In this document: positions 17,507-24,751 of the stretch, in pieces
Numbering within the stretch: the first letter of the stretch is position 1
Layout of the letters: every line of letters begins with the position of its first letter
Assembly: GCF_025464955.1 (NCBI RefSeq)
Contig: NZ_JAODNM010000033.1
Coordinates: 41,262-105,261, forward strand
Length of the DNA stretch: 64,000 nt
Direction of reading: 5' to 3'
From: Amycolatopsis sp.
GTDB taxonomy: Bacteria; Actinomycetota; Actinomycetes; Mycobacteriales; Pseudonocardiaceae
The notes under the pieces: generated by a model
What the model was told of the DNA's origin: nothing
What the model saw: the letters and a program-made list of their open reading frames with translations, nothing else
Databases searched by the model: none
Program-made: the position numbers and the translations under genes

Positions 17507-18212
17507 ATCGGGCCGCCACTCGCGGGCCACCGCCAACGACTCCTCCAAGGACATGTCCACCCTCGTACCGCCGAACCCCTCGCCCGCAGCGGCGGGAACT
17601 ATGCCCTCCAGCAGGTTGACACCGATACGAAGCTGGACTTCGGCGACGATGTCAGGGAGTTCGGCACCCGCCGCAAGGAACTCCACGTCGTCTGCGGCCA
17701 ACACAGCGAAGACGGAGGGGGCTGACATGAGCGCGACGGTGTCACCGCGCTTACGGAAGGCTCGAGCCAGGGGCAGGAAGGGGGAAGATGTGCCCGTGGG
17801 CGGGGGTGGCAGAAAAGAGAACGCGCACCATTATCACTTACCTCTGCAGCGAATAGTTGATCGTGCAAGAATGTTGATAGGGCAAGAACACTGCGGTCTG
17901 CTGACCCTGTCGGCCCGCGATCGCCGCGAGGTCGCCTACGAGGTACATCATGGACATTCGGTGATTATATAACTATGACCGCAAAGTTATAACACAAGTG
18001 ATCGTCAGGGCAATCCGTGCTGCCCTTCTTGCCAATCAATTTGATCTCAAAGCAGCATCAAGGTACCGAAAGGCGCCCTGGCGCTCTGCGCATGTGTGAG
18101 GCGCATGATGAATATGCACCACCGGCGCTGGACGCACTGGTCGGGGCCGGGGACACTCACGATTGAGAGCTGCGCCTGCCGACCTCGCGGCGTCCGAAAC
18201 GAGGAGGCCTTG
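17507..18212. other. Degenerate region upstream of the aquaporin
   Basis: No intact gene is supported. On the minus strand about 17510-17728 encodes MSAPSVFAVLAADDVEFLAA... SLEESLAVAREWRPDLAVAA, which resembles a short piece of an actinomycete glycosyltransferase (REWRPDL motif), then runs into unrelated sequence. The AT-rich part near 17950-18000 (GTGATTATATAACTATGACC) probably holds the promoter of the downstream gene. Confidence 0.35.
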
Positions 18213-19022
18213 ATGGGCAAGAAGCTCGCCCGCCCTACGCCGCTGCCGCTTGCGCGCGCGGCGGATGAATTCCTGCTGTGCACGGTGTTGTTGTTCGTTG
18301 TCGTGACGATGGTGCGCTGGCTGCGAGCACCGGATTCGCCGCTGTATATTGCCGGCCTGCACAATGCGCTCGCCGTACTCGGCCCACTCAGCGGGGTGGT
18401 GCTGGTCGCGTTGATCTACTCACCGCCTGGCCGACGCAGCGGGGGGCACATGAATCCGGCGGTGACGATCGGCCTGTGGCTGACAGACGCGTTCCCCGGC
18501 GCGAGCGTGCTGCCGTACGTTGCCCTGCAGCTGGGTGGATCGCTGCTCGGCACTGAGCTCGGGCAACTGGCATGGGGCAGTGCCGCCGCCGGCCCGACCG
18601 TCGGCGACGCGGCGTTGCGTCCTGGCCCTGGCTGGGGCACCTCGGCTGTGTTTCTCGCCGAGACCGCCAGCGTGATCGTAGTGATCTTGCTCGTCGGGCA
18701 TTTCCTGGCACATCCGGCTTATAGCCGATGGTTGCCGCCCACGGTCGGCCTCTTCGTTGCCACGCTCATTGTCGTACTTGGTGCCTACAGCGGCGGATCA
18801 GCCAATCCCGCTCGCCAGTTCGGTCCGGCAATCATCTCGGCGCAGACAACGCTGTTGTGGGTGTACCTACTGGCACCGGTGGTGGGCGCCATACTCGGGG
18901 CGTCAGTCCATCACCTGCTGTTCCGCAGGTTCCAAATCCGCGAACCGCTGAGCTACAAACTGGACGGCAGTGGGTCGATGCCGCCCGCCGACACGCCAGT
19001 AGCTGCCGCTCAGACTTCCTGA
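18213..19022 (+). CDS. MIP family channel (aquaporin-like)
   Basis: The ATG at 18213 follows a strong GAGGAGG site; upstream in-frame codons are not supported. The 269-residue product has six membrane segments and both pore half-helix motifs, HMNPAVTIGLWL and SANPARQFGPAI, so it should form a water or small-solute channel in the cytoplasmic membrane. Loop residues do not let me separate aquaporin from glycerol facilitator with confidence; Arg after the second NPA (NPAR) is the usual selectivity-filter Arg. The 3' end overlaps the opposing MFS gene by 13 bases. Confidence 0.88.
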   Translation: MGKKLARPTPLPLARAADEFLLCTVLLFVVVTMVRWLRAPDSPLYIAGLHNALAVLGPLSGVVLVALIYSPPGRRSGGHMNPAVTIGLWLTDAFPGASVLPYVALQLGGSLLGTELGQLAWGSAAAGPTVGDAALRPGPGWGTSAVFLAETASVIVVILLVGHFLAHPAYSRWLPPTVGLFVATLIVVLGAYSGGSANPARQFGPAIISAQTTLLWVYLLAPVVGAILGASVHHLLFRRFQIREPLSYKLDGSGSMPPADTPVAAAQTS

Positions 19023-20461
19023 GCGACGCCCGCGGTCGTGGCGCGGGAGTTGTTCGGTGTTGGTTGCGGCGCGCCGGGCAGCATCAGGCTCAGTACGAGG
19101 GCGACTCCGGTGAACCCTGCTGCCCACCAGAACGCTTGGTCGAAGGCGTTCGCGGCCAGCGCCGCCGAACCCGAATGGTTGCCGAGAGCGACATCCAGGA
19201 TGACGGCGAGCACAGCGACACCGAATGACCCGCCGACCTGCTGCGCGACGCGATTGATGATGCCGGCGTGCGCAATCTCGTCACGCCGAAGGCCGACGAA
19301 CGAGGCCGCCTGCAGGGGAATCGACACGACGGAGAGTCCGAAGCCGCGCACCACCAGCACCGCCATCAGGAACCATTCGTCGGTCGTCGCCGAGACGAGC
19401 GCGAAAGGCACGGTCGCGAGTCCCACGATCACGAAGCCGGCAAACGCGACCCGCCTTGGCCCGATCCTATCGGTGAGTCCACCGGCCAGCGGGCGGCCCA
19501 GGAGCGCGCCGATACCCAAGGGAGCAACCAACAAGCCGGCGTGGAGCGCGTCAGCTCCGCGTACTTGCTGCAAATAAAGGGGAAGCAACGCCATGCCGCC
19601 GTAGAGCGCGGCTCCGGAGAGGAAGGCCATCGCGGTGGCGGACGCGAGTGGCCGGTGTGCGAACAACCTGACGTCGACCAACGCCGTGCCGCCGCGTCGA
19701 ACCGAATACCAGGCGAATATCACCAGCAGGACCGTGCCGGCAAGCAACGGGCCGAACGCGTCGGCACCGCCGAAACCGCCTTTCTGCGACGACCTGGAAA
19801 GACCGAACAGAATCGCGACCAGACTCGGCGACAGCAGAAGCCAGCCGACGAGGTCGAAACGCGGACGCGCGTTCGTGGCGTCCGCGTCCAGCATCCGCCA
19901 GGCCAGTATGAAGCCGACCACGCAGAACGGAACGTTCACCCAGAACAGCCACCGCCAGTCGAGCCAGTTCAGAATGACGCCGCCGATGATCGGACCCAGA
20001 ATCGGCACCACCACCATCGGCAAGCTGACGATCGACATCGTGCGCCCCAACGCCCTGCCTGCCGCCGCTTGCATGATCATCGTCGAGAACAGCGGAAACA
20101 GGAGCCCGCCGCCGAATCCCTGAACAATCCGGAAGCTGATGAGACTGGTAGCGCTCCAGGCCAGGCTGCACAGAATCGAGCCGATCAGAAAGACGGTCAA
20201 GGCGAACAGCCACACTCGCTTGCCGCCGAATCGGGCCTGCGCCCAACCGGCGAGCGGAATCACCGCACCGAGCGCGAGCAAGTACCCGGTGCTCACCCAC
20301 TGAATCGTCGAGATCGGCACGTGCAACTGCGCCGAAAGGGTCTGGAGCGCAACGTTGACGATCGTCGTGTCGAAGACCACGGCGAGCGAGCCGACAATGA
20401 GCGCGACGGCGATCTTGACAACTTTCGGATCGAGGCGATCGTCGGTGGTTGTCTTGGTCAC
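19010..20461 (-). CDS. MFS drug efflux transporter, DHA2 (14-TMS) type
   Basis: The start is GTG 20461 (VTKTTTDDRLDPKVVKIAVALIVGS) with GGAG about nine bases upstream; the longer frame upstream is antisense to the PEBP gene. The 483-residue product shows DHA2 features: FDTTIVNVALQTL, WVSTGYLLALGAVIPLAGWAQARFGGKRVW (motif A) and GGGLLFPLFSTMI, with about 14 membrane segments. Such proteins are proton-driven exporters of hydrophobic drugs. It is the last gene of a marR-PEBP-MFS operon and should be induced when the MarR protein is released. Confidence 0.9.
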   Translation of the reverse strand: MTKTTTDDRLDPKVVKIAVALIVGSLAVVFDTTIVNVALQTLSAQLHVPISTIQWVSTGYLLALGAVIPLAGWAQARFGGKRVWLFALTVFLIGSILCSLAWSATSLISFRIVQGFGGGLLFPLFSTMIMQAAAGRALGRTMSIVSLPMVVVPILGPIIGGVILNWLDWRWLFWVNVPFCVVGFILAWRMLDADATNARPRFDLVGWLLLSPSLVAILFGLSRSSQKGGFGGADAFGPLLAGTVLLVIFAWYSVRRGGTALVDVRLFAHRPLASATAMAFLSGAALYGGMALLPLYLQQVRGADALHAGLLVAPLGIGALLGRPLAGGLTDRIGPRRVAFAGFVIVGLATVPFALVSATTDEWFLMAVLVVRGFGLSVVSIPLQAASFVGLRRDEIAHAGIINRVAQQVGGSFGVAVLAVILDVALGNHSGSAALAANAFDQAFWWAAGFTGVALVLSLMLPGAPQPTPNNSRATTAGVAQEV

Positions 20462-20487
20462 TTCGGCTCCAGTGTCGTCTGTCTGGG

Positions 20488-21066
20488 TCAGCGTTCCACG
20501 GTGCCGATGAGCCGGCCCCGGGCCAGGACGGGGGTGGTGATGGAGGACAGGAGGACGCGCGGCCGTTCGCGTTCCGGTGCGGTTCCGCCTGTGGTTGTAC
20601 TGACGGGGGCGGCGAGGGCGAAGAGTTGGAAGGTGTAGTGGTGCGGCCCATGGCCCTTGATGGGTGCGGGGCCGTGGTATCCGCGTCCGATAGTGGAGCG
20701 CAGAACCCTTACGCCTTCGGCAGGTTGCCCTGCGGCGAGGGCGCCCGGGGCGAGGTCGCGGACCGCCGGGTCGATCAGGGCAAGACAGTGGATGGCGGGC
20801 TTGGCCAAGGGAACATCGGTGTCCTCGACGACCAGGAGGAGCTGAGCAGTGGCGGGAGGCGGCGGATTCCACGCCAGGTGGGGCGACAGGTTCTGGCCGC
20901 CGATGTTCTTGCCGCAGTGGTCCGGCGGGATCGTGCCGCCTTCGTCGAAATCCCGGCTGCTCAGGTTCAGCAGTTCGGGGCCGTGCAGGTTCGGCTGATT
21001 CCACGCCGCGTGGGTCTCACCTGATTTGCGATTTTTCAGGAGTCGGCCGAGCAAGGTCAGCGCCAT
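20488..21066 (-). CDS. PEBP (YbhB/YbcL) family protein
   Basis: The 192-residue product carries the phosphatidylethanolamine-binding-protein signature: LSPHLAWNPPP, LLLVVEDTDVPLAKPAIHCLALI and GHGPHHYTFQLFAL, the residues that line the anion-binding pocket. There is no signal peptide. Bacterial family members have no settled function. It lies 26 bases from the MFS start and 24 bases from the MarR stop, so it is the middle gene of an autoregulated operon and probably linked to the same stress or drug response. Confidence 0.9.
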   Translation of the reverse strand: MALTLLGRLLKNRKSGETHAAWNQPNLHGPELLNLSSRDFDEGGTIPPDHCGKNIGGQNLSPHLAWNPPPPATAQLLLVVEDTDVPLAKPAIHCLALIDPAVRDLAPGALAAGQPAEGVRVLRSTIGRGYHGPAPIKGHGPHHYTFQLFALAAPVSTTTGGTAPERERPRVLLSSITTPVLARGRLIGTVER

Positions 21067-21090
21067 GGTTTCTTTCTGGTTCAGTGGGGA

Positions 21091-21528
21091 TCAGATTCTT
21101 TGGGCGAGTCGGTCAAGCAGCGGCGCGGCCGCCGCGAGCTGCTCCAGCTCCCCCGGCGTGAAGCCGTCCGCCAGCGCCAGTGCGAGCAGTTCCGTGCGGG
21201 CGCTGCGCTTGTCCTTCAACGCTTGCCGGCCCGCGTCGGTCAGCGCCAGGACCACACGCCTGCCGTCCTGCGGGTCCGGGCTCCGCTCGATCAGACCGCG
21301 GGCCTGAAGTCCGCCGAGCGTCGCCCCCATCGCCTGCGCGGTGATCTGCTCCTGACGGGCCAGTGCTGCCGACGTCGTCGGGCCCGCGCGATCCAGCAGC
21401 GACAGAGCCGCCCGCTCAGGCATCGTGAGCTCACCCTCGACGCGCGTTTGACGCGCTCGCCTCAGCAGCGCGCCGACGCTCGCCAGCAGGGCGGTGGCGA
21501 GCGTAGCGGGGGTCAGCTCGTCGCTCAT
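21091..21528 (-). CDS. MarR family transcriptional regulator
   Basis: The 145-residue product has MarR features: ALSLLDRAGPTTSAALARQEQITAQAMGATLGGLQARGLIER and the wing SPDPQDGRRVVLALTDAG. As first gene of the marR-PEBP-MFS operon with an inverted repeat directly upstream, it is very likely an autorepressor controlling the efflux pump. Confidence 0.9.
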   Translation of the reverse strand: MSDELTPATLATALLASVGALLRRARQTRVEGELTMPERAALSLLDRAGPTTSAALARQEQITAQAMGATLGGLQARGLIERSPDPQDGRRVVLALTDAGRQALKDKRSARTELLALALADGFTPGELEQLAAAAPLLDRLAQRI

Positions 21529-21531
21529 ATG

Positions 21532-21559
21532 CTAAGGCTACTTTATAAACCAGCCTTAG
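21532..21559. promoter_or_regulatory. Probable MarR operator at the efflux operon promoter
   Basis: CTAAGGCT (21532-21539) and AGCCTTAG (21552-21559) are perfect inverted repeats around an AT-rich 12-base spacer containing TTTATAAA, a few bases upstream of the marR start. Position over the presumed promoter fits repression by the encoded MarR. Confidence 0.75.
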
Positions 21560-21604
21560 TAAAGTCGTCCTGCCCTGGCCCGGGAGGGTGGACCGACGAG
21601 CGGG

Positions 21605-22198
21605 TTAGCTGAGACTGTTGACGCAGGCCACGGACAGGGCGACTGCTTGATCGCGACTCACAATGGGCGACTCGGGCGCCGCTGACGAAACGGGGCGGCC
21701 CGTACCGCCGAAATCAAACGTCAGCGCCAGGAGATTATTACCGGAGTCGTCGACTTCGATCGAGAACTGGCGATTGTCCGCGTCGCGTGAACTTCCCGCT
21801 GTCGACTGCACCGTATAATTCTCGATGCGCTCGACCTTGCACTGATGAGCAGAGGGATCGCCGCAGTCACCTTTGGACTGCGTTATCGTCGGTCGCGTCA
21901 GGTTGATTTCAACCTCTCCCGAACTGCCGTCGGTTCCCCGTACGGCGACATCGACACGAAAGGCAGTGCCAGCACCATCCGGGGACGTAGTCACCGTCGA
22001 TTGGGCGTGCACGGTAGCGGAATTCACCGCAGCCCACTTGGCGACCGCGGCGAGCAGAAGGTCTTTGCCGACCACTCCGTCCGGTATCGATCGTGCGTGA
22101 TTACCCTGCTCCGGAACGGTTGGGGCGGAACATCCAGCACAGAGGGTGCCGATTCCGAAGAGTGTCGACAAGAAGATAATTGCATAGGCCTTGCTCAC
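21605..22198 (-). CDS. Secreted lipoprotein of unknown function
   Basis: The GTG at 22198 starts a lipoprotein signal (VSKAYAIIFLSTLFGIGTLCAGCSAP) with lipobox CAGC; the longer frame above it is antisense to the vanS 3' end. The 197-residue product has a mature part that is beta-rich, with two Cys (GDCGDPSAHQCKVE) that may form a disulfide. I do not recognise the family. It lies 28 bases after the vanS stop on the same strand and could be read through from vanRS, so a role at the cell surface in the same stress response is possible but unproven. Confidence 0.65.
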   Translation of the reverse strand: MSKAYAIIFLSTLFGIGTLCAGCSAPTVPEQGNHARSIPDGVVGKDLLLAAVAKWAAVNSATVHAQSTVTTSPDGAGTAFRVDVAVRGTDGSSGEVEINLTRPTITQSKGDCGDPSAHQCKVERIENYTVQSTAGSSRDADNRQFSIEVDDSGNNLLALTFDFGGTGRPVSSAAPESPIVSRDQAVALSVACVNSLS

Positions 22199-22226
22199 CC
22201 TGTTTGCTCCCCCGCTTTTACGAACG

Positions 22227-23348
22227 TTACCTGCCAGTGTGCGGTGGTGCGGCGGGTAATTGCACCGTGACGCGGAGCCCGCCGTCGGCGCGGGGGGTGA
22301 GGGTGAGGGTTCCCTCGTGTGCCTGGGTGATGCTTTTGACGATGGCCAGGCCGAGGCCGACACCTGCTGCGTGGTCGGTGCGTATGCGTTGGCTGCCGCG
22401 CTGAAACGGCTCGACAAGCGTGGAAACCACTTCTGGGGAAAGGTTCTTGCCGGTGTTCTCGACAGCGAGCAATACAGCTTTGGGTTGAACGCTGGTCGTG
22501 ACCCACACCGTGCCCTGTTCAGGCAGGTTGTGGACGATCGCGTTGTGCACCAGGTTCGTCGTCATCTGCAGGAGGAGCGCGCGTGAGCCGATGGTGGGGG
22601 TCATCTCGCCGGCGATCTCGATGATGAGGCCACGTTTTTCTGCGAGCGGGAGAAGCGTTTCGGTGGCCTCTTCCGCGATGAGGGAAAGGTCGACGTGTTC
22701 TCGGCCAAAGGACCGCTGGTTGGCGCGGCTGAGCAGGAGCAATGCTTCGGTGAGGTCGATCGCTCGGGTGTTGACGAAGTAGAGGCGGTCGACAAGTTCG
22801 GCAGTGTCGCGGGTGCGATCGTTGCGAGCCACGTCGAGAAGTGTCTGTGTGATCGCCAGCGGGGTGCGCAGTTCGTGGGAGGCGTTGGCGGCGAATCTCT
22901 GCTGTTCAGTGACGTGTGCTTCGAGCCGTGCGAGCATGGCGTCGAAGGCGTCGGCGAGTTCGCGGAATTCATCTCTCCTGCCTTCCAACTCGATCCGGTG
23001 GGAGAGCGATCCGTCCGCGGCCTGGCGGGTGGCACTGGTGATGCGAATCAGGGGCGCGAGCATGCGGCCGGCGAGGATCCATCCTCCCAGTAGGCCGAAC
23101 AGCAGCAGAAACAACAGCGCTGCGGCCACCTTCGGGGCGAAGGCGCGCAGCAGGTCGGAGCGGTCTGGGATGAACATCGGACCGGGTGTGCCGGGCGGAC
23201 CGGACGACGAGATGTCGATCACCGCGGGCACGTAACGCAGCAGGAACACCCACACCACGGCGAGCAGCAAGGCACCCGCAAGCATGACCAACCCGGCATA
23301 GGTGAGGGTGAGTTTGAGGCGAACGCTCAGACCGGGCGCCCTATCCAC
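22227..23348 (-). CDS. vanS: VanS-type sensor histidine kinase
   Basis: The GTG at 23348 gives VDRAPGLSVRLKLTLTYAGLVML, the typical start of actinomycete VanS, with a GAGAGGA site upstream; it overlaps the vanR end by 8 bases. The 373-residue product has two membrane helices (about 14-38 and 73-97) around a short 35-residue extracytoplasmic loop, a HAMP domain, the HisKA box NASHELRTPLAITQTLLD with His158, and an ATPase domain (NLVHNAIVH, GLGLAIVKS). In Streptomyces coelicolor VanS senses glycopeptides and phosphorylates VanR. The divergent vanY and vanHAX genes identify the target regulon. Confidence 0.9.
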   Translation of the reverse strand: MDRAPGLSVRLKLTLTYAGLVMLAGALLLAVVWVFLLRYVPAVIDISSSGPPGTPGPMFIPDRSDLLRAFAPKVAAALLFLLLFGLLGGWILAGRMLAPLIRITSATRQAADGSLSHRIELEGRRDEFRELADAFDAMLARLEAHVTEQQRFAANASHELRTPLAITQTLLDVARNDRTRDTAELVDRLYFVNTRAIDLTEALLLLSRANQRSFGREHVDLSLIAEEATETLLPLAEKRGLIIEIAGEMTPTIGSRALLLQMTTNLVHNAIVHNLPEQGTVWVTTSVQPKAVLLAVENTGKNLSPEVVSTLVEPFQRGSQRIRTDHAAGVGLGLAIVKSITQAHEGTLTLTPRADGGLRVTVQLPAAPPHTGR

Positions 23349-24036
23349 GGTCCTCTCCCCCACGTCCGGTGCCGGGTGCGGTGTCGATGCGGTAGCCGAC
23401 GCCCGCCACGGTGGCGATGATCCAGGGTTCGCCGAGGCGTTTGCGCAGCGCCGAGACGGTGATCCGCACGGCGTTGGTGAACGGATCGGCGTTCTCATCC
23501 CACGCCCGTTCCAGGAGTTCTTCGGCGCTGATGACACCGCCTTCGGCAGCGACGAGGACTTCGAGCACGGCGAACTGTTTGCGGGTGAGCGCGACGTAGC
23601 GGCCGTCACGGTAGACCTCGCGGCGGAACGGATCCAGCCGCAGGCCTGCGATCTCTCGCACGGGCGGCCTGTTGTGGGCGCGCCTGCGGTCGAGTGCCCT
23701 GAGACGGAGCACGAGCTCCCTGAGCTCGAAAGGCTTCGTGAGGTAGTCGTCGGCGCCGAGCCCGAACCCGGTGACCTTGTCGTCGAGCCGGTCGGCGGCG
23801 GTGAGCATGAGAATCGGCACGCCGCTGCCGGAGGCGACAATGTGCTTGGCGATCTCGTCGCCGGAGGGGCCGGGGATATCGCGGTCGAGAACGGCGATGT
23901 CATAGGCGTTGATGCGCAGCAGTTCCAGCGCGGTATCACCGTCACCGGCGATGTCGGCGGCGATTGCTTCCAGCCGTAGGCCATCGCGGATAGCTTCAGC
24001 CAAAAAGGGTTCGTCCTCGACGATCAACACACGCAC
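23341..24036 (-). CDS. vanR: VanR-type OmpR-family response regulator
   Basis: The GTG at 24036 gives VRVLIVEDEPFLAEAIRDGL; longer frames would run into the divergent promoter region. The 231-residue product has a receiver domain with acidic pocket E7/D8, phospho-acceptor D51 (AVLDRDIPGPSG), T80-region LTAAD and K (DDYLTKPFELREL), and a C-terminal winged helix (ALTRKQFAVLEVL, RITVSALRKRLGEP, GVGYRI). It should bind the direct repeats 24060-24081 and 24688-24709 and switch on vanY and vanHAX, and perhaps its own operon. It overlaps vanS, so the two are translationally coupled. Confidence 0.92.
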   Translation of the reverse strand: MRVLIVEDEPFLAEAIRDGLRLEAIAADIAGDGDTALELLRINAYDIAVLDRDIPGPSGDEIAKHIVASGSGVPILMLTAADRLDDKVTGFGLGADDYLTKPFELRELVLRLRALDRRRAHNRPPVREIAGLRLDPFRREVYRDGRYVALTRKQFAVLEVLVAAEGGVISAEELLERAWDENADPFTNAVRITVSALRKRLGEPWIIATVAGVGYRIDTAPGTGRGGEDRG

Positions 24037-24059
24037 ACTCGCGATGCTACGTGCCGGAG

Positions 24060-24081
24060 CATATCGCCGGCATATCGAAAA
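24060..24081. promoter_or_regulatory. Putative VanR box in the vanR-vanY divergent promoter
   Basis: Two CATATCG words (24060-24066 and 24071-24077) lie 11 bases apart, about one helical turn, the usual spacing for OmpR-type direct repeats; the second is followed by AAAAC. The site lies 24 bases from the vanR start and 43 from the vanY start, and an almost identical copy precedes vanH. Confidence 0.75.
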
Positions 24082-24123
24082 CCAAATACGTGTCGGCAAC
24101 ACCACGTTGTCTTGGCTGGCAGC

Positions 24124-24657
24124 ATGACATACCGCGAACCAGCACGAACAGCAGCACGCCAGTCGCCGGCGTCCTCGTCCTCCTCGGCCGCCCGGCGCGC
24201 CCTCGGCGAGCCGGCCGGCGCCGTCCCTGATGGCGCGACGGTCTTCGATGACGAAATTCCGGCCGTGGCCAACCTTGACCCCGAGCTGCTCGGTGCCCTG
24301 CGCCAGGCTGCGACTGATGCCGCCGACTACGGGGTCGAGTTCTTCGTCAACGGCGGCTGGCGCTCCCCGCAATACCAGGAACGACTACGCCATGAGGCGG
24401 TTACGAAGTACGGGTCGGAAAAGGAAGCCGCTCGATGGGTGACCACCGCGGACACGTCTGCCCACGTGTCCGGGCACGCGGTCGACATCGGGCCGGCCGA
24501 CGCCAGGGCCTGGCTGTCCGAGCACGGCGCCGCGTATGGGCTGTGCCAGATCTACCGTAACGAGCCCTGGCACTACGAACTGCGCCCCGAAGCCATCGAC
24601 CACGGTTGCCCGCCCATGTATGCCGACCCCACACACGATCCCAGGATGCGGCGGTGA
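24124..24657 (+). CDS. vanY: VanY-type D,D-carboxypeptidase (peptidase M15)
   Basis: The 177-residue product has the M15 zinc peptidase core: FFVNGGWRSPQYQERL, SAHVSGHAVDIGP (zinc ligands H114 and D121) and NEPWHYEL (catalytic E147, zinc ligand H150). VanY enzymes remove the last D-Ala of pentapeptide precursors, lowering glycopeptide binding. Known VanY proteins have an N-terminal membrane anchor or signal; here the first 35 residues are Ser/Ala-rich and hydrophilic, and residues 1-12 (MTYREPARTAAR) equal the start of the VanH protein encoded next. No good ribosome site precedes ATG 24124. Cellular location is therefore uncertain. Composition is typical actinomycete, unlike the vanHAX genes. 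Confidence 0.85.
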   Translation: MTYREPARTAARQSPASSSSSAARRALGEPAGAVPDGATVFDDEIPAVANLDPELLGALRQAATDAADYGVEFFVNGGWRSPQYQERLRHEAVTKYGSEKEAARWVTTADTSAHVSGHAVDIGPADARAWLSEHGAAYGLCQIYRNEPWHYELRPEAIDHGCPPMYADPTHDPRMRR

Positions 24658-24687
24658 CCGAGACTCTCGTATGTTACCCGTCGGTAG

Positions 24688-24709
24688 CATATCGTCGGCA
24701 TATCGAAAA
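24688..24709. promoter_or_regulatory. Putative VanR box in the vanHAX promoter
   Basis: CATATCG words at 24688-24694 and 24699-24705, again 11 bases apart and followed by AAAAC, lie 43 bases before the vanH ATG at 24752. Flanking bases up to and past the ATG match the vanY promoter copy at 24060 closely. Confidence 0.78.
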
Positions 24710-24751
24710 CCGGATACGCGCCGACAACACCGCGGTGTCTTGACTGGAGGC

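Noticed and set aside
17222..17728. 168-codon minus-strand frame as a gene
   Set aside because: Only the first 75 residues look protein-like; the rest is antisense to the MBL remnant and low in conserved pattern.
23349..23984. Upstream extension of the vanS reading frame over vanR
   Set aside because: The extension is low-complexity, lies over the vanR coding region in another frame, and VanS starts naturally at VDRAPGLSVRLKL.
21605..23984. vanRS region as part of a glycopeptide biosynthesis cluster
   Set aside because: No NRPS, oxygenase, halogenase or glycosyltransferase gene lies in the window; only resistance genes are present, so production cannot be claimed.
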